A stretch of 64,000 nucleotides of DNA. Origin: Micromonospora sp. WMMD1155 (lineage in GTDB: Bacteria; Actinomycetota; Actinomycetes; Mycobacteriales; Micromonosporaceae). Each line of letters begins with the position of its first letter. Within the stretch, counting starts at the first letter, position 1. The translations under genes were made by a program, and so were the position numbers. The stretch lies in the NCBI RefSeq assembly GCF_029581275.1, contig NZ_CP120742.1:3890001-3954000 (forward strand). The letters are read 5' to 3'. The notes below the pieces were generated by a model, which saw nothing but the letters and a program-made list of their open reading frames with translations, did not search any database and was not told the origin of the DNA. Below are positions 29,054-37,245 of the stretch, one piece after another.

Positions 29054-29548
29054 GTGACCTTCGAGGAGTACGTCAGCAGCCGGGGTCCGGCGCTGGTCCG
29101 GCTCGCCCGGTTGCTGACCGGTGACCCGTACCGGGCCGAGGACCTCACCCAGGACGTGCTGTCCCAGGCGTACGTGCAGTGGCGGCGGATCGCCCGCGCC
29201 GACCGCCCCGACGTGTACGTGCGGCGGATGCTGGTCAACGCCAACATCTCCTGGTGGCGTCGTCGGTCGAGCCGGGAGCTGGTCGTCGACACCTTCGCGG
29301 AGCTGCCGCACCGGGGCGACCTCGGCGGCGAGGCGGCGGACCGGGACGAGATGTGGCGGCTGATCCTCGGCCTGCCCGACCGCCAGCGGGCGGTGCTGGT
29401 GCTGCGCTACTACGAGGACCTCGACGACACGACGATCGCCCAGATCCTGGACTGCTCGCCGGTCACCGTCCGCACCCACGCGATGCGGGCGCTCGCCAAC
29501 CTCCGGGAGCGCTGCGGTGCCCCGACCACGAACGGGAGCCGGCCGTGA
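29054..29548 (+). CDS. ECF RNA polymerase sigma factor, SigE/Streptomyces-type group
   Basis: 164 residues. Region 2 (EEYVSSRGPALVRLARLLTGDPYRAEDLTQDVLSQAYVQW) and region 4 (LILGLPDRQRAVLVLRYYEDLDDTTIAQILDCSPVTVRTHAMRALANLR, described in parts) are typical of the small actinobacterial 'SigE family' without extra domains. GTG start at 29054. The stop overlaps the next gene's GTG in GTGA, so the downstream membrane protein is probably its partner or anti-sigma factor. Confidence 0.9.
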   Translation: MTFEEYVSSRGPALVRLARLLTGDPYRAEDLTQDVLSQAYVQWRRIARADRPDVYVRRMLVNANISWWRRRSSRELVVDTFAELPHRGDLGGEAADRDEMWRLILGLPDRQRAVLVLRYYEDLDDTTIAQILDCSPVTVRTHAMRALANLRERCGAPTTNGSRP

Positions 29549-30606
29549 CCGACCTCGACGAGCGGATCGTCCTGACGTTGCGGGAACGTGCCGAGGGGCC
29601 GGTGGACGGCGACCGGCTACTGCGGTCGTCCCGCGCCCGGGGTCGGCGTCGCCAACTCCACCGCCGGGTCGCCGCCGGCACCGCGTTGTCACTGGTCGGA
29701 GCACTCGGCTTCGGCGGGGTGGTGGGGACGGACCTCGACCGGTTGGCCGACCGGATGCCCTGGACCAGCGCCACGGCCACCGTGGTCCCACCGTTGCCAG
29801 CCCGCGCCGAAGGGGTGCCCGGCGCGGCTGCCGACCCGACGCTGGTGGGTGCGGACCCGCACGTGCTGCACCTCGGCGTCGACCCGGCCCGGGCCCACTA
29901 CCTGGGCTGGGAGGTGATCCTGGGGCAGGTCGAGACGGTGCGGATCGGCGTGCCGGGCGGCGAGCCGGTGCGCGTCGATGTGGCCCGGTCCGCCGAGTTG
30001 CCCAGCAGCGTCGAGATCGACGGCGTCTCCGTCGACGTGAGCGAACCCGGCCCGCAGGTCTTCGACGGTCAAGCCCGAGCGACGACCGGCATGCCCCGTG
30101 GGCTGGTCACAATGTGGCAGCCCGTGCCAGGCCTCTACGCCCGTGCGGTGATGCTGCACGACGACCGGGCGGTGCTGGAACGGGCGCTCGGAGCCCTGCG
30201 CTGGAACGAGGCACGCCGGTGCGTGGGTCCGCTGCGACTCGACGCCCTGCCCCAGGGCGCGAGGGTGTCCGCCTGTGCGGTCGACGTCGCCTCGTACCCC
30301 CGGCTGGTCACCGCCCGGTTCGCCGTGACCCGCGCTGACACCGAGACCATGACGGTGCAGTACCGCTACGCCAGCCAGGCCGGTACCTACACCAGGGCGA
30401 ACCACAGCGTCGCCGGCCGGCCCGTGTTGCTCTCCGCGACCCGGATGGAGCTGGTCGGCATTCCCCGGATCACGGTCTCCGTCGACTTCGGCTGGCCCTG
30501 GCAGAGCGAACGACCACCGCACATCTTCACCGAGGCCGACGCGACAACCGTGCTGGCTGGTACCCAGGTCGACGAGGACCCGACCCGGCCACAGAGCTGG
30601 CGGTGA
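29545..30606 (+). CDS. Putative membrane-anchored partner (candidate anti-sigma) of the ECF sigma factor
   Basis: 353 residues: about 45 cytoplasmic residues with an Arg-rich stretch, one membrane helix (AAGTALSLVGALGFGGVVG, about 48-68), and a large extracytoplasmic domain without motifs I recognise. It is translationally coupled to the sigma gene (GTGA), an arrangement usual for sigma/anti-sigma pairs. The short cytoplasmic part lacks an obvious zinc-binding HxxxCxxC motif, so anti-sigma activity is inference from position. The outer part contains a single Cys pair (RRCVGPLRLDAL, VSACAVDV). Confidence 0.6.
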   Translation: MTDLDERIVLTLRERAEGPVDGDRLLRSSRARGRRRQLHRRVAAGTALSLVGALGFGGVVGTDLDRLADRMPWTSATATVVPPLPARAEGVPGAAADPTLVGADPHVLHLGVDPARAHYLGWEVILGQVETVRIGVPGGEPVRVDVARSAELPSSVEIDGVSVDVSEPGPQVFDGQARATTGMPRGLVTMWQPVPGLYARAVMLHDDRAVLERALGALRWNEARRCVGPLRLDALPQGARVSACAVDVASYPRLVTARFAVTRADTETMTVQYRYASQAGTYTRANHSVAGRPVLLSATRMELVGIPRITVSVDFGWPWQSERPPHIFTEADATTVLAGTQVDEDPTRPQSWR

Positions 30607-30669
30607 TCCCAATCGCCGCCGGGCCGGCCGCGGAGCCGTCCCGGCTGTTGGACCGTACGCTTGGTGACT

Positions 30670-30993
30670 GTGAGCCCCCGTCGCAACCGCCCCCGCCGGG
30701 ACGAGAACGCCGACCTGGACGCCGACCGGGTCCGGCAGGGCGTGGCCTCGGTGCAGCAGTGGACCGACGGCGCCTGGCAGGTACGCGGCATCGGCGCGGG
30801 GGCGTCGGTCAAGACGTACCGCTGCCCCGGCTGTGACCAGGAGATCCGACCCGGGGTGGCGCACCTGGTGGCCTGGCCGGCCGACGGCCTGGGTGACCTG
30901 ACCGACCGGCGGCACTGGCACAGCGGCTGCTGGCGCGCCCGGGACCGGCGTGGCCCGGCGGTGCAGCGCGGCCGGGGCGCCCCGCGCTACTGA
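30670..30993 (+). CDS. Conserved small actinobacterial protein with CxxC knuckle
   Basis: 107 residues. A basic, Arg-rich N-terminus (SPRRNRPRRDENADLD) is followed by a compact domain with YRCPGCDQEIRPGVAHLV and HWHSGCW. The two Cys of CPGC plus the later His/Cys could bind one zinc ion. It resembles a small conserved protein of unknown function that streptomycete annotations sometimes call ATP/GTP-binding without support. GTG at 30670 lies 8 bp after TACGCT, so a leaderless mRNA is likely. It precedes the hydrolase gene by 78 bp. Confidence 0.7.
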   Translation: MSPRRNRPRRDENADLDADRVRQGVASVQQWTDGAWQVRGIGAGASVKTYRCPGCDQEIRPGVAHLVAWPADGLGDLTDRRHWHSGCWRARDRRGPAVQRGRGAPRY

Positions 30994-31071
30994 CCGGTCC
31001 ACTGAGCGACCTGGATCACCCTGTTCCTGCCTGGGTGGGCGGCGGCGGCGGTTTCGCGACAGACTTGGGCG

Positions 31072-31869
31072 GTGAGCACAGCGATCCGCGCGTCGTCGAT
31101 CCTGCCCGGCCGCCGGGAGGACATCGAGCTGCACACCGCAGACGGTCTGCGGCTGGTCGGCGAGTTGGCGGTGCCGGCCGACCGGCCGCCGGTGGCCACC
31201 CTGGTCTGCCTGCACCCGCTGCCCACCCACGGCGGGATGATGGACAGTCACGTCTTCCGCAAGGCGGCCTGGCGGCTGCCCGCGCTGGCCGACCTGGCGG
31301 TGCTGCGGTTCAACACCCGGGGCACCAGCAGCCTGCGCGGCACCAGTGAGGGCGCGTTCGACGGTGCCGTGGGCGAGCGCTACGACGTGGCCGCCGCCAT
31401 CGAGTACGCGGAGTTCGCCGAGCTGCCCGACATCTGGCTGGTCGGCTGGTCGTTCGGCACCGACCTGGCCCTGAAGTACGGCTGCGACCCGGCGATCGCG
31501 GGTGCGATCCTGCTCTCCCCGCCGCTGCGCTTCTCCGCCCCGGAGGACCTGGCCACCTGGGCCGCCTCAGGTCGACCGTTGACGGCGCTCGTGCCGGAGT
31601 TCGACGACTACCTGCGGCCGACCGAGGCGCGGGAGCGGTTCGCCGCCGTGCCGCAGGCCGAGGTGGTCGGGGTGTCCGGTGCCAAGCACCTCTGGGTGGG
31701 TGACGCGGAGAGGGTGCTCGACGAGATCGTCCGTCGGGTCAACCCGGCGGTCGAGGTGCCACTGCCGACGACCTGGGACGGCCCGATGGAGTCCGGCGAC
31801 GTCAGCGCGTACGCCGACCGGACGGTCGCCTCGTTCGCGGACACGCCAGTGCCGCAGCCGGGCGACTGA
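31072..31869 (+). CDS. Alpha/beta hydrolase (dienelactone hydrolase-like)
   Basis: 265 residues. LHPLPTHGG near the oxyanion hole, the nucleophile elbow GWSFGT and a C-terminal GAKHLW with the catalytic His give the usual triad layout. No lid insert of note. The family includes bacterial esterases that resemble small dienelactone hydrolases; substrate unknown. GTG start 6 bp after CAGACT (leaderless). It ends 4 bp from the convergent AI-2E permease gene. Confidence 0.82.
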   Translation: MSTAIRASSILPGRREDIELHTADGLRLVGELAVPADRPPVATLVCLHPLPTHGGMMDSHVFRKAAWRLPALADLAVLRFNTRGTSSLRGTSEGAFDGAVGERYDVAAAIEYAEFAELPDIWLVGWSFGTDLALKYGCDPAIAGAILLSPPLRFSAPEDLATWAASGRPLTALVPEFDDYLRPTEARERFAAVPQAEVVGVSGAKHLWVGDAERVLDEIVRRVNPAVEVPLPTTWDGPMESGDVSAYADRTVASFADTPVPQPGD

Positions 31870-31873
31870 TCGG

Positions 31874-33100
31874 TCACCCTCTCTCCTGGCGGGGCAGCAC
31901 CACCTCGCGCAGGATCAGTTGCAGCGCGGCCACCGTGGGGATGGCGATCAGCGCGCCGACCACGCCCAGCAACGCCACTCCGAGCAGTGCGGCGAGCAGC
32001 GCCGCGACCTCGTTGACCTCGACCGAGCGCCGCATCACCTTCGGGTAGATCAGGTAGTTCTCCACCTGCTGGTAGATCAGGAAGAACACCGCGCAGGCGA
32101 TGCCGGTGGGCAGGTCGGCGGCGAAGCCGACCAGGCTCACGATCACCGCGCCCAGGGTCGCGCCGATCTGCGGGATCAGGTCGGTCACCGCGACCACCAC
32201 CGCCAACGCGAACGGGTACGGCAGCCCGACGATCAGCGCGAACACGAAGGTCGTCGCCCCGGCCAGCACCGCGATACTCAACGCGCCGACCATGTACGCG
32301 CCCACCTTGGCCAGGATCTCGTCGCCGATCAGCTGCACCCGCTCCCGCCGCGAGCGGGGCACCAGCGAGTAGCCCAGTGAACGCAGCTTGTTGAAGTAGG
32401 CCAGGAAGTAGATGGTCAGCACCAGCACGGTCAACGTCCGGAACACCGTGCCGAAGATCAGTTGGGCGCCGCCCAACACCCCGCCCAGCGCCCGGCCGAC
32501 GGTCTCCGCGTTGGCCGCGCCCTGCACGCGCTCCACCACGTCGTACCGCTCCACCAGGTCGTTGACCGTCGGATTGCGGCGCAGCTCGTCGAGCAGACTC
32601 GGGATCTGGTCGATGAACTGACCCGACTGGGTGACGATCGGCGGGACCAGTGCGACCACGCCGCCGCAGAGCAGCAGCACCACGGTCAACGCCACCAACG
32701 CCACCGCCAGGCCGTGCGGCACACCCCACCGGCGTAGTCGGACCACCGCCGGGTTGAGGCCGACCGCGAGGAAGAGCGCGATCACCACCAGCACCAGGAT
32801 GCCGCCGGCATTGCGAATCCCCAGATAGAGGGTGTACGCCAGCAGCACGCCCAGCGCACCGGTGAACCCGATCAGGAAGCTGCTACGGCGCAACGGCCGC
32901 CCCGGAGTGCCGAACTTCCCGGACGGGACGGCCGGCGGCTCGTCCGGGTCGATCCCCGGCGCGGGAACCGGCACCGGAGGCGGCACCTCGGCCGGCGTGG
33001 TCGGCGGGCGTCCGGTCGGTGTGTCCGGCGGTCCTTCCGGCTTGTCTGGCGGTCCTTCCGGCTTGTCCGGGTCACCGGCTGACGGGCCTCGCTGCGGCAC
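31874..33100 (-). CDS. AI-2E (PerM) family permease
   Basis: 408 residues. About 70 N-terminal residues are cytoplasmic and Pro-rich, with the short repeat DKPEGPP occurring twice (encoded by a 21-bp DNA direct repeat near 33030-33070). Then follow about eight membrane helices in the AI-2E transporter pattern: an N-terminal pair, an amphipathic middle region (residues about 165-210), and the conserved LIPQIGATLGAVIV and QQVENYLIYPKVM. Family members export small molecules or ions; substrate unassigned. GTG start 5 bp after GGGAGG. Confidence 0.88.
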   Translation of the reverse strand: MPQRGPSAGDPDKPEGPPDKPEGPPDTPTGRPPTTPAEVPPPVPVPAPGIDPDEPPAVPSGKFGTPGRPLRRSSFLIGFTGALGVLLAYTLYLGIRNAGGILVLVVIALFLAVGLNPAVVRLRRWGVPHGLAVALVALTVVLLLCGGVVALVPPIVTQSGQFIDQIPSLLDELRRNPTVNDLVERYDVVERVQGAANAETVGRALGGVLGGAQLIFGTVFRTLTVLVLTIYFLAYFNKLRSLGYSLVPRSRRERVQLIGDEILAKVGAYMVGALSIAVLAGATTFVFALIVGLPYPFALAVVVAVTDLIPQIGATLGAVIVSLVGFAADLPTGIACAVFFLIYQQVENYLIYPKVMRRSVEVNEVAALLAALLGVALLGVVGALIAIPTVAALQLILREVVLPRQERG

Positions 33101-33114
33101 CAGGACCTCCCGGG

Positions 33115-33309
33115 TCAGGCGGTGGGTCGACCGGCGACGGCGACGAACGCCCGCCAGGCGGCTGGCGCGAAAACCAGGACCGGGCCGTTCGGGTCCTTGC
33201 TGTCCCGCACGCCCACCACCCCGGGCAGATTGTCCGCCACCTCGACGCAGTCGCCCCCGCTAACGCCGCTGCGGGTTGATTTGCGCCATTCGGCGCTCTT
33301 CAGCTCCAT
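33115..33309 (-). CDS. DUF397 domain protein
   Basis: 64 residues, the whole of the DUF397 domain: W-R-K-S-T-R-S-G, DCVEVAD, VGVRDSKDPNGPVLVF and a WRAFV end. Such proteins pair with XRE/DUF5753 regulators across actinobacteria (the WhiJ-type loci) and are thought to modulate them. Here its start overlaps the 3' end of the XRE gene by 10 bp, so the two are co-translated. ATG chosen because MELKSAEWRKSTRSG is the standard family N-terminus. Confidence 0.88.
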   Translation of the reverse strand: MELKSAEWRKSTRSGVSGGDCVEVADNLPGVVGVRDSKDPNGPVLVFAPAAWRAFVAVAGRPTA

Positions 33310-34109
33310 GTCGTCACGATCCTCTTCATCAGCTCGATGGACTGCCGGCGGGACAGGGCATCGTTCCGCACGCTCTCCCATCTCGCGAGCAGCGTAGCCA
33401 GACCATCCTCGGTGTCCACCACGGTGCCGCCAAGCTGGTTTTCCAGGTGTCCCACCCAGCCGCCGTCCGCGCCCCGGGCCAGGACGAACGGCCCCGACAG
33501 CCCTGGATGCAGCCCGACCTCGGCGGGCACGATGTGCACGCTGATGTTGGGCTGCTCCGCGCAGGAGATCAGGTGGGCGACCTGTTCGACCATCAGACCG
33601 ACAAACTCTTCCCCGGTGCGCCTCAGCACCAGCTCGTCGATGACGGCAACGAACTGCGGCGGCTCAGCCTGAACGAGGAGCGACTGGCGGTCCATCCGGC
33701 CAGCCAGCAGCCGGTCCAAGCCGTCGGCGCTGAGGGACTCGTCGCCACGCAGGACCGCGCGGGCGTAGTTTTCGGTCTGTAGCAGGCCGGGGATCAGCGT
33801 GGGTTGGAAGCAGCGCAGTTGGCGGGCGCTGCGCTCGGCGTCCAGCCAGGGCCGGAACCAACTCGGCTGGCCGTCGCGCTCGGCGAGTTTGAGCAGGTAG
33901 ACGAGGAGGCCGCCGGTGGTCAGCACCTCGTCGGCGCGGGCCAGGAAAAGCCGGTCCAGTGGACGCTGCCCCAGCTCCAGCGCGGACACCATCGAGCCGG
34001 AGTAGTGCACCAGCCGACCGAACTCCTCCTGGCTCATCCCGGCGGCGGTCCGCAGTCGACGCAGCTGCGCACGGATCATGTCGGCCGTCGGCGCGGCGTC
34101 GTCTTCCAC
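33300..34109 (-). CDS. XRE-family transcriptional regulator with DUF5753 domain
   Basis: 269 residues. N-terminal helix-turn-helix (LRRLRTAAGMSQEEFGRLVHYSGSMVSALELGQR, given in two parts: recognition helix around SGSMVSALE), then the DUF5753 domain (LIPGLLQTENYARAVL, VVIDEL-like VAVIDELVLRR, VHIVPAEVGLHPGL). GTG at 34109 has GGAGG 7 bp upstream; the frame stays open further 5' but without a start signal. Overlaps the DUF397 gene. A divergent gene for a Cys-rich protein starts 219 bp away. This three-gene layout is the WhiJ-like type. Confidence 0.9.
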   Translation of the reverse strand: MEDDAAPTADMIRAQLRRLRTAAGMSQEEFGRLVHYSGSMVSALELGQRPLDRLFLARADEVLTTGGLLVYLLKLAERDGQPSWFRPWLDAERSARQLRCFQPTLIPGLLQTENYARAVLRGDESLSADGLDRLLAGRMDRQSLLVQAEPPQFVAVIDELVLRRTGEEFVGLMVEQVAHLISCAEQPNISVHIVPAEVGLHPGLSGPFVLARGADGGWVGHLENQLGGTVVDTEDGLATLLARWESVRNDALSRRQSIELMKRIVTTWS

Positions 34110-34327
34110 AGTGCCTCCGCAGGTCGAGGGGTCGTCTCCACCGGTCGACCCGGCGGGCCACGTCGTCACCGGATTCACCCCACCGGAGCCGTCGATGCCT
34201 TCCGACCGTAGCGGTGTCTTCAGCAGACTGTCACGTGCCGGGTCGTCCCGGACCACTCCGCTTTCCACCGCCCGGGTCTGCCGTCTCCACGTCGGCGCGA
34301 CCACGCCCCAGTCGAGGAGACAACCCC

Positions 34328-34855
34328 ATGCCCACTCCCACGTCTCGCCCCGTCGGCCGGTCGCTGCCCGTCACCGTCGCCTCGCCGTCGTGGCCGTCCA
34401 CCGGTTGCGCACCGTCCGGCCTGTACGTGGGCGGGCCGCGTACCCCGGTGTGGCGGTTGTCCACAGGCTGCACGCCGCCGGGTCCGCACCCGGGCGGCAG
34501 GGCGCGTACCCCGGTGTCGGGGCTGCCCCAGCCGCGACTCGGGCCGTACCCCATGTTTCCGCGAGCGTGCGGCGCGCGGACGCCGCACACCCCGCTGCGG
34601 CCCATGTGGTGCTGCCGGGCCGACGGCCTGCCGTGGCCCTGCGCGGACGCCCGGCTGCTGCTCAAGGCGGAGTTCGATAGTGATCCGGCCGCGCTGACCA
34701 TCTACCTCGCCGGGCTCTACCACGAGGCGGCGCACGACCTGTACCAGCTCAATCCCTACGACGGGCCGGCACCCCGGGAGCTGTTCGAACGCTTCGTGGC
34801 GTGGGGCCCGTTCCGCCGCCCGATCATCGACCCGCCACCCGACCACCCGTCCTGA
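34328..34855 (+). CDS. Hypothetical protein, C-terminal domain of a WCxxC/PWPC actinobacterial family
   Basis: 175 residues. The first 90 are rich in Pro, Gly and Thr and contain a duplicated block of about 22 residues: STGCAPSGLYVGGPRTPVW followed by STGCTPPGPHPGGRARTPV. The last 80 residues fit a small actinobacterial family (WCCRADGLPWPCADAR, then a helical part ending ELFERFVAWG) often found next to XRE/DUF397 genes and sometimes mislabelled flavin reductase. GAGGAG precedes the ATG. The N-terminal part could be an independent extension. Function unknown. Confidence 0.65.
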   Translation: MPTPTSRPVGRSLPVTVASPSWPSTGCAPSGLYVGGPRTPVWRLSTGCTPPGPHPGGRARTPVSGLPQPRLGPYPMFPRACGARTPHTPLRPMWCCRADGLPWPCADARLLLKAEFDSDPAALTIYLAGLYHEAAHDLYQLNPYDGPAPRELFERFVAWGPFRRPIIDPPPDHPS

Positions 34856-34930
34856 TCCACTCGCCATTCATGAAACCGGGGTGTCCGGGTGATCCGGACA
34901 CCCCGGTTTTCGTGATGTCGTGTCGATCAT
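34852..34930. repeat. 75-bp palindromic element, copy 3
   Basis: Outer arms are degenerate (GATCCACTCG / GTCGATC), inner arms AAACCGGGGTGTCCGG and complement nearly perfect. GATC-to-GATC distance again 75 bp. The stop codon of the upstream gene lies inside the left outer arm. Convergent gene ends on both sides. Confidence 0.82.
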
Positions 34931-34951
34931 GTAGCTGCGCCCGCAGCGGGG

Positions 34952-37069
34952 TCAGTCCTTCTCGATGGTGACCTTGCTGGGCTTGGCGCTGCGCTCGTCG
35001 GTGGTCGGCTTGGTGGGACGTTTGCCGTTCTCACCGGTGCTGGTGATCTTGGTTGGTTTGGCGTCCCGGCCGCCCACCCCCGGCACCGCGGCGACAGTCG
35101 GCTCGCCGTCCACCCCGGCGCTCGCCGCGCCACCGTCGACGGTGGTCACCGGCTCGGCCACGGGTCGCGTCGTCGGCTGCCCGGCGTCCTCCGCGTCGGC
35201 GTTCGCCGGCTGCCTGGTGTCGGTGGGCTCGGCCTTGAGACCGGTGGCCGGACCCGACCCGGGTGCCGAGCCGGAGACGGTCACGCCGTCGTCGCCACCG
35301 CCGGTCGCGCTGCTCGCGGCGTCATCGGCCGTCGGTGCGGTCGGACCGTCGATCGGACCCGCGACACTCTGCAACCGCAGCTCGCTCATCTGCCGCTGGA
35401 GCTCGTCGGACTCCTGCCGGGCCTTCCAGGTCTCCTGCCGCAGGTCCGCGAGCTGCTGCTGGGCCTGGGCGATCTCCAACATCACCTGGGCGAGCTGCTG
35501 CCGCCCCGCCGCCGCCTCCTGCTGGGTGGCTGCCAGGTGCTGCTGCGTGGTGGCGAGGTGCTGCTGCGTGGTGGCCGCGTACTCCTCGAACTGCCGCCGA
35601 GAGGACGCGACATGCTCGTCGGCCTCGCGGCGCTTCTCGCCGGCCTCGGTCTTGGCCCGGGTCAGCAGCTCGGTGGCCTCCGTCTCGGCCCGCTGGCGCA
35701 GAGCCGCCGCGTCCTGTTCGGCCGCCTGGAGGATCCCGGCCGCGCCCTGTTCGATCTCGTTCTTGCGAGCCGTGTACTCGGTCTCCAACTCGTCCCGACG
35801 CGCCGTGTACGCGGTCTCCAGCTCGTTCTTGCGGCCGGTGTACTCGGCTTCCAGCTCGTCGCGGCGGCTGGTGAAGCCCGTCTCCAACTCCTGCTGACGG
35901 CTGGTGAACCCGGTCTCCAGCTCCTGCTGGCGGGACTTGTGCTGCTTGTCCAGGTCGTCGCGGCGCTTGGCGTACTCCTGCTCGGCTGCGGACCGCCGCT
36001 GCGCCAACTCGCGGTCGGCCGCCTCCCGCCGGGAGTTGACCTCCTGCTCCACCCCGGCCCGCCACGCGCCCAGCTCCTGCTGGGTCTGCTCCCGGGTGTG
36101 CTTGACGTACGCCTCGGTCTCGGCGCGCATCCGCTGCACGTACGCCTCGGTCTCGGCGCGGTTGCGCTTGGCCGACTCGGACGCCTGCGTGATCAGCCGC
36201 TCCGCCTCCTGCTGTGCCTTGGCGCGGGTGGCTCGGCCCGCCATCGACGCGTCGTCGATGATCTGCTTGGCGTCCTGCTGCGCCTTGGCGTGCGTGGCCC
36301 GGCCCGCCTCGGTCGCGGTGTCGGTGAGCCGCTTGGCCTCCTGGAGGGCCTTGGCGTGCACCTCCTTGGCCGCGTCGCGCAGGTCGCTGGCCTCCTGCCG
36401 GGCATTGGCCAACGTCTCGCGCGCCGTCTCGCGCAGCTTGGTCGACTCCTGCTGGGCCCGGGTGTGGATCTCCTTGGCGGTGTCGCGTAGCTGGGTGGCC
36501 TCCTGCTGGGCCTTCGCCAGCGCGTCCTGCGCAGCCTTACGCAGCTGCTCCGACTCGGCCCGGGCCGACCGCAGGGTCTGCTCCGCCTCGGCCCGCTGGG
36601 CGGCGCTGTGCCGCTCCTCCTCCGCGCGCCGCGCGGCGAGGGCGATCTCGAAGTCCTTCAGTGCCCGGTCGGCCTGCTCGCGGGCCTCCTCGATGATGTG
36701 CTCGGCGGCGGCGCGACGGGCCTCGATCTCCACGTTGGCGTCGGCGACGATCTGCTCGGCCAACTCCTCGGCCTGGCTGAGGATCGAGCCGACGAGCGGC
36801 CCGAGGTGCTTGAACGAAGCCCGGTCCACCACGTTCATCTGCTTGCGCACCTGGGTCAGGTCGCGTTGGAGCACCTCGACCTGGCCGGCGAGCTTGTGGA
36901 TCTGTGTGTACGCCTGTTCCCGTTCGGCGGCGAGGGTCGCGATCTCGTGCTCGGCACGTGCGACATACCGGTCGACCTGTTTCTTCTCGTACCCCCGCAG
37001 AGCGGACTCGAAGCTGGGCTCCGTCGTCACGTCCCCGCCGAGAGCGAACAGTTCCTCGCCGTGCGACAT
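34952..37069 (-). CDS. DivIVA-domain long coiled-coil protein (Scy-like cytoskeletal element)
   Basis: 705 residues. The DivIVA-like N-terminus (FESALRGYEKKQVDRYVARAE) is followed by some 500 residues of uninterrupted coiled coil and a Pro/Thr/Gly-rich tail (about 575-705). The coil contains an 18- to 22-residue repeat (AKAQQEATQLRDTAKEIH type, about residues 205-320) and a run of six 11-residue units (SRQQELETGFT type, about 385-450), i.e. hendecads like those described for Streptomyces Scy. Scy organises polarity and hyphal tip growth with DivIVA and FilP. ATG at 37069; frame extends further 5' without homology. Downstream of the second DivIVA-domain gene. Confidence 0.82.
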   Translation of the reverse strand: MSHGEELFALGGDVTTEPSFESALRGYEKKQVDRYVARAEHEIATLAAEREQAYTQIHKLAGQVEVLQRDLTQVRKQMNVVDRASFKHLGPLVGSILSQAEELAEQIVADANVEIEARRAAAEHIIEEAREQADRALKDFEIALAARRAEEERHSAAQRAEAEQTLRSARAESEQLRKAAQDALAKAQQEATQLRDTAKEIHTRAQQESTKLRETARETLANARQEASDLRDAAKEVHAKALQEAKRLTDTATEAGRATHAKAQQDAKQIIDDASMAGRATRAKAQQEAERLITQASESAKRNRAETEAYVQRMRAETEAYVKHTREQTQQELGAWRAGVEQEVNSRREAADRELAQRRSAAEQEYAKRRDDLDKQHKSRQQELETGFTSRQQELETGFTSRRDELEAEYTGRKNELETAYTARRDELETEYTARKNEIEQGAAGILQAAEQDAAALRQRAETEATELLTRAKTEAGEKRREADEHVASSRRQFEEYAATTQQHLATTQQHLAATQQEAAAGRQQLAQVMLEIAQAQQQLADLRQETWKARQESDELQRQMSELRLQSVAGPIDGPTAPTADDAASSATGGGDDGVTVSGSAPGSGPATGLKAEPTDTRQPANADAEDAGQPTTRPVAEPVTTVDGGAASAGVDGEPTVAAVPGVGGRDAKPTKITSTGENGKRPTKPTTDERSAKPSKVTIEKD

Positions 37070-37245
37070 GCCCCCATCCTCACACGCATCGGGCCCGGCT
37101 GGGGCGATACGGACGGGCCTTGTGCGAGCTACTTCACTCGGTTTCGGACCGGGCATTCCACGAGCTGGGAAACGCATACGGCGCGAGGTGGAACCGGTCA
37201 CCCGGTGTCACCTCGCGCCGTCGATGCCCCGACCTACGCCACGCG

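Noticed and set aside
25352..29791. 1479-codon open frame on the minus strand
   Set aside because: Lies antisense to the FHA, hydrolase and fused dehydrogenase genes. The translation is rich in His, Arg, Gly and Gln without any domain, whereas the plus-strand products are clear families.
35880..36220. 33-bp tandem DNA repeats as non-coding satellite
   Set aside because: They encode the 11-residue coiled-coil units of the Scy-like protein in frame.
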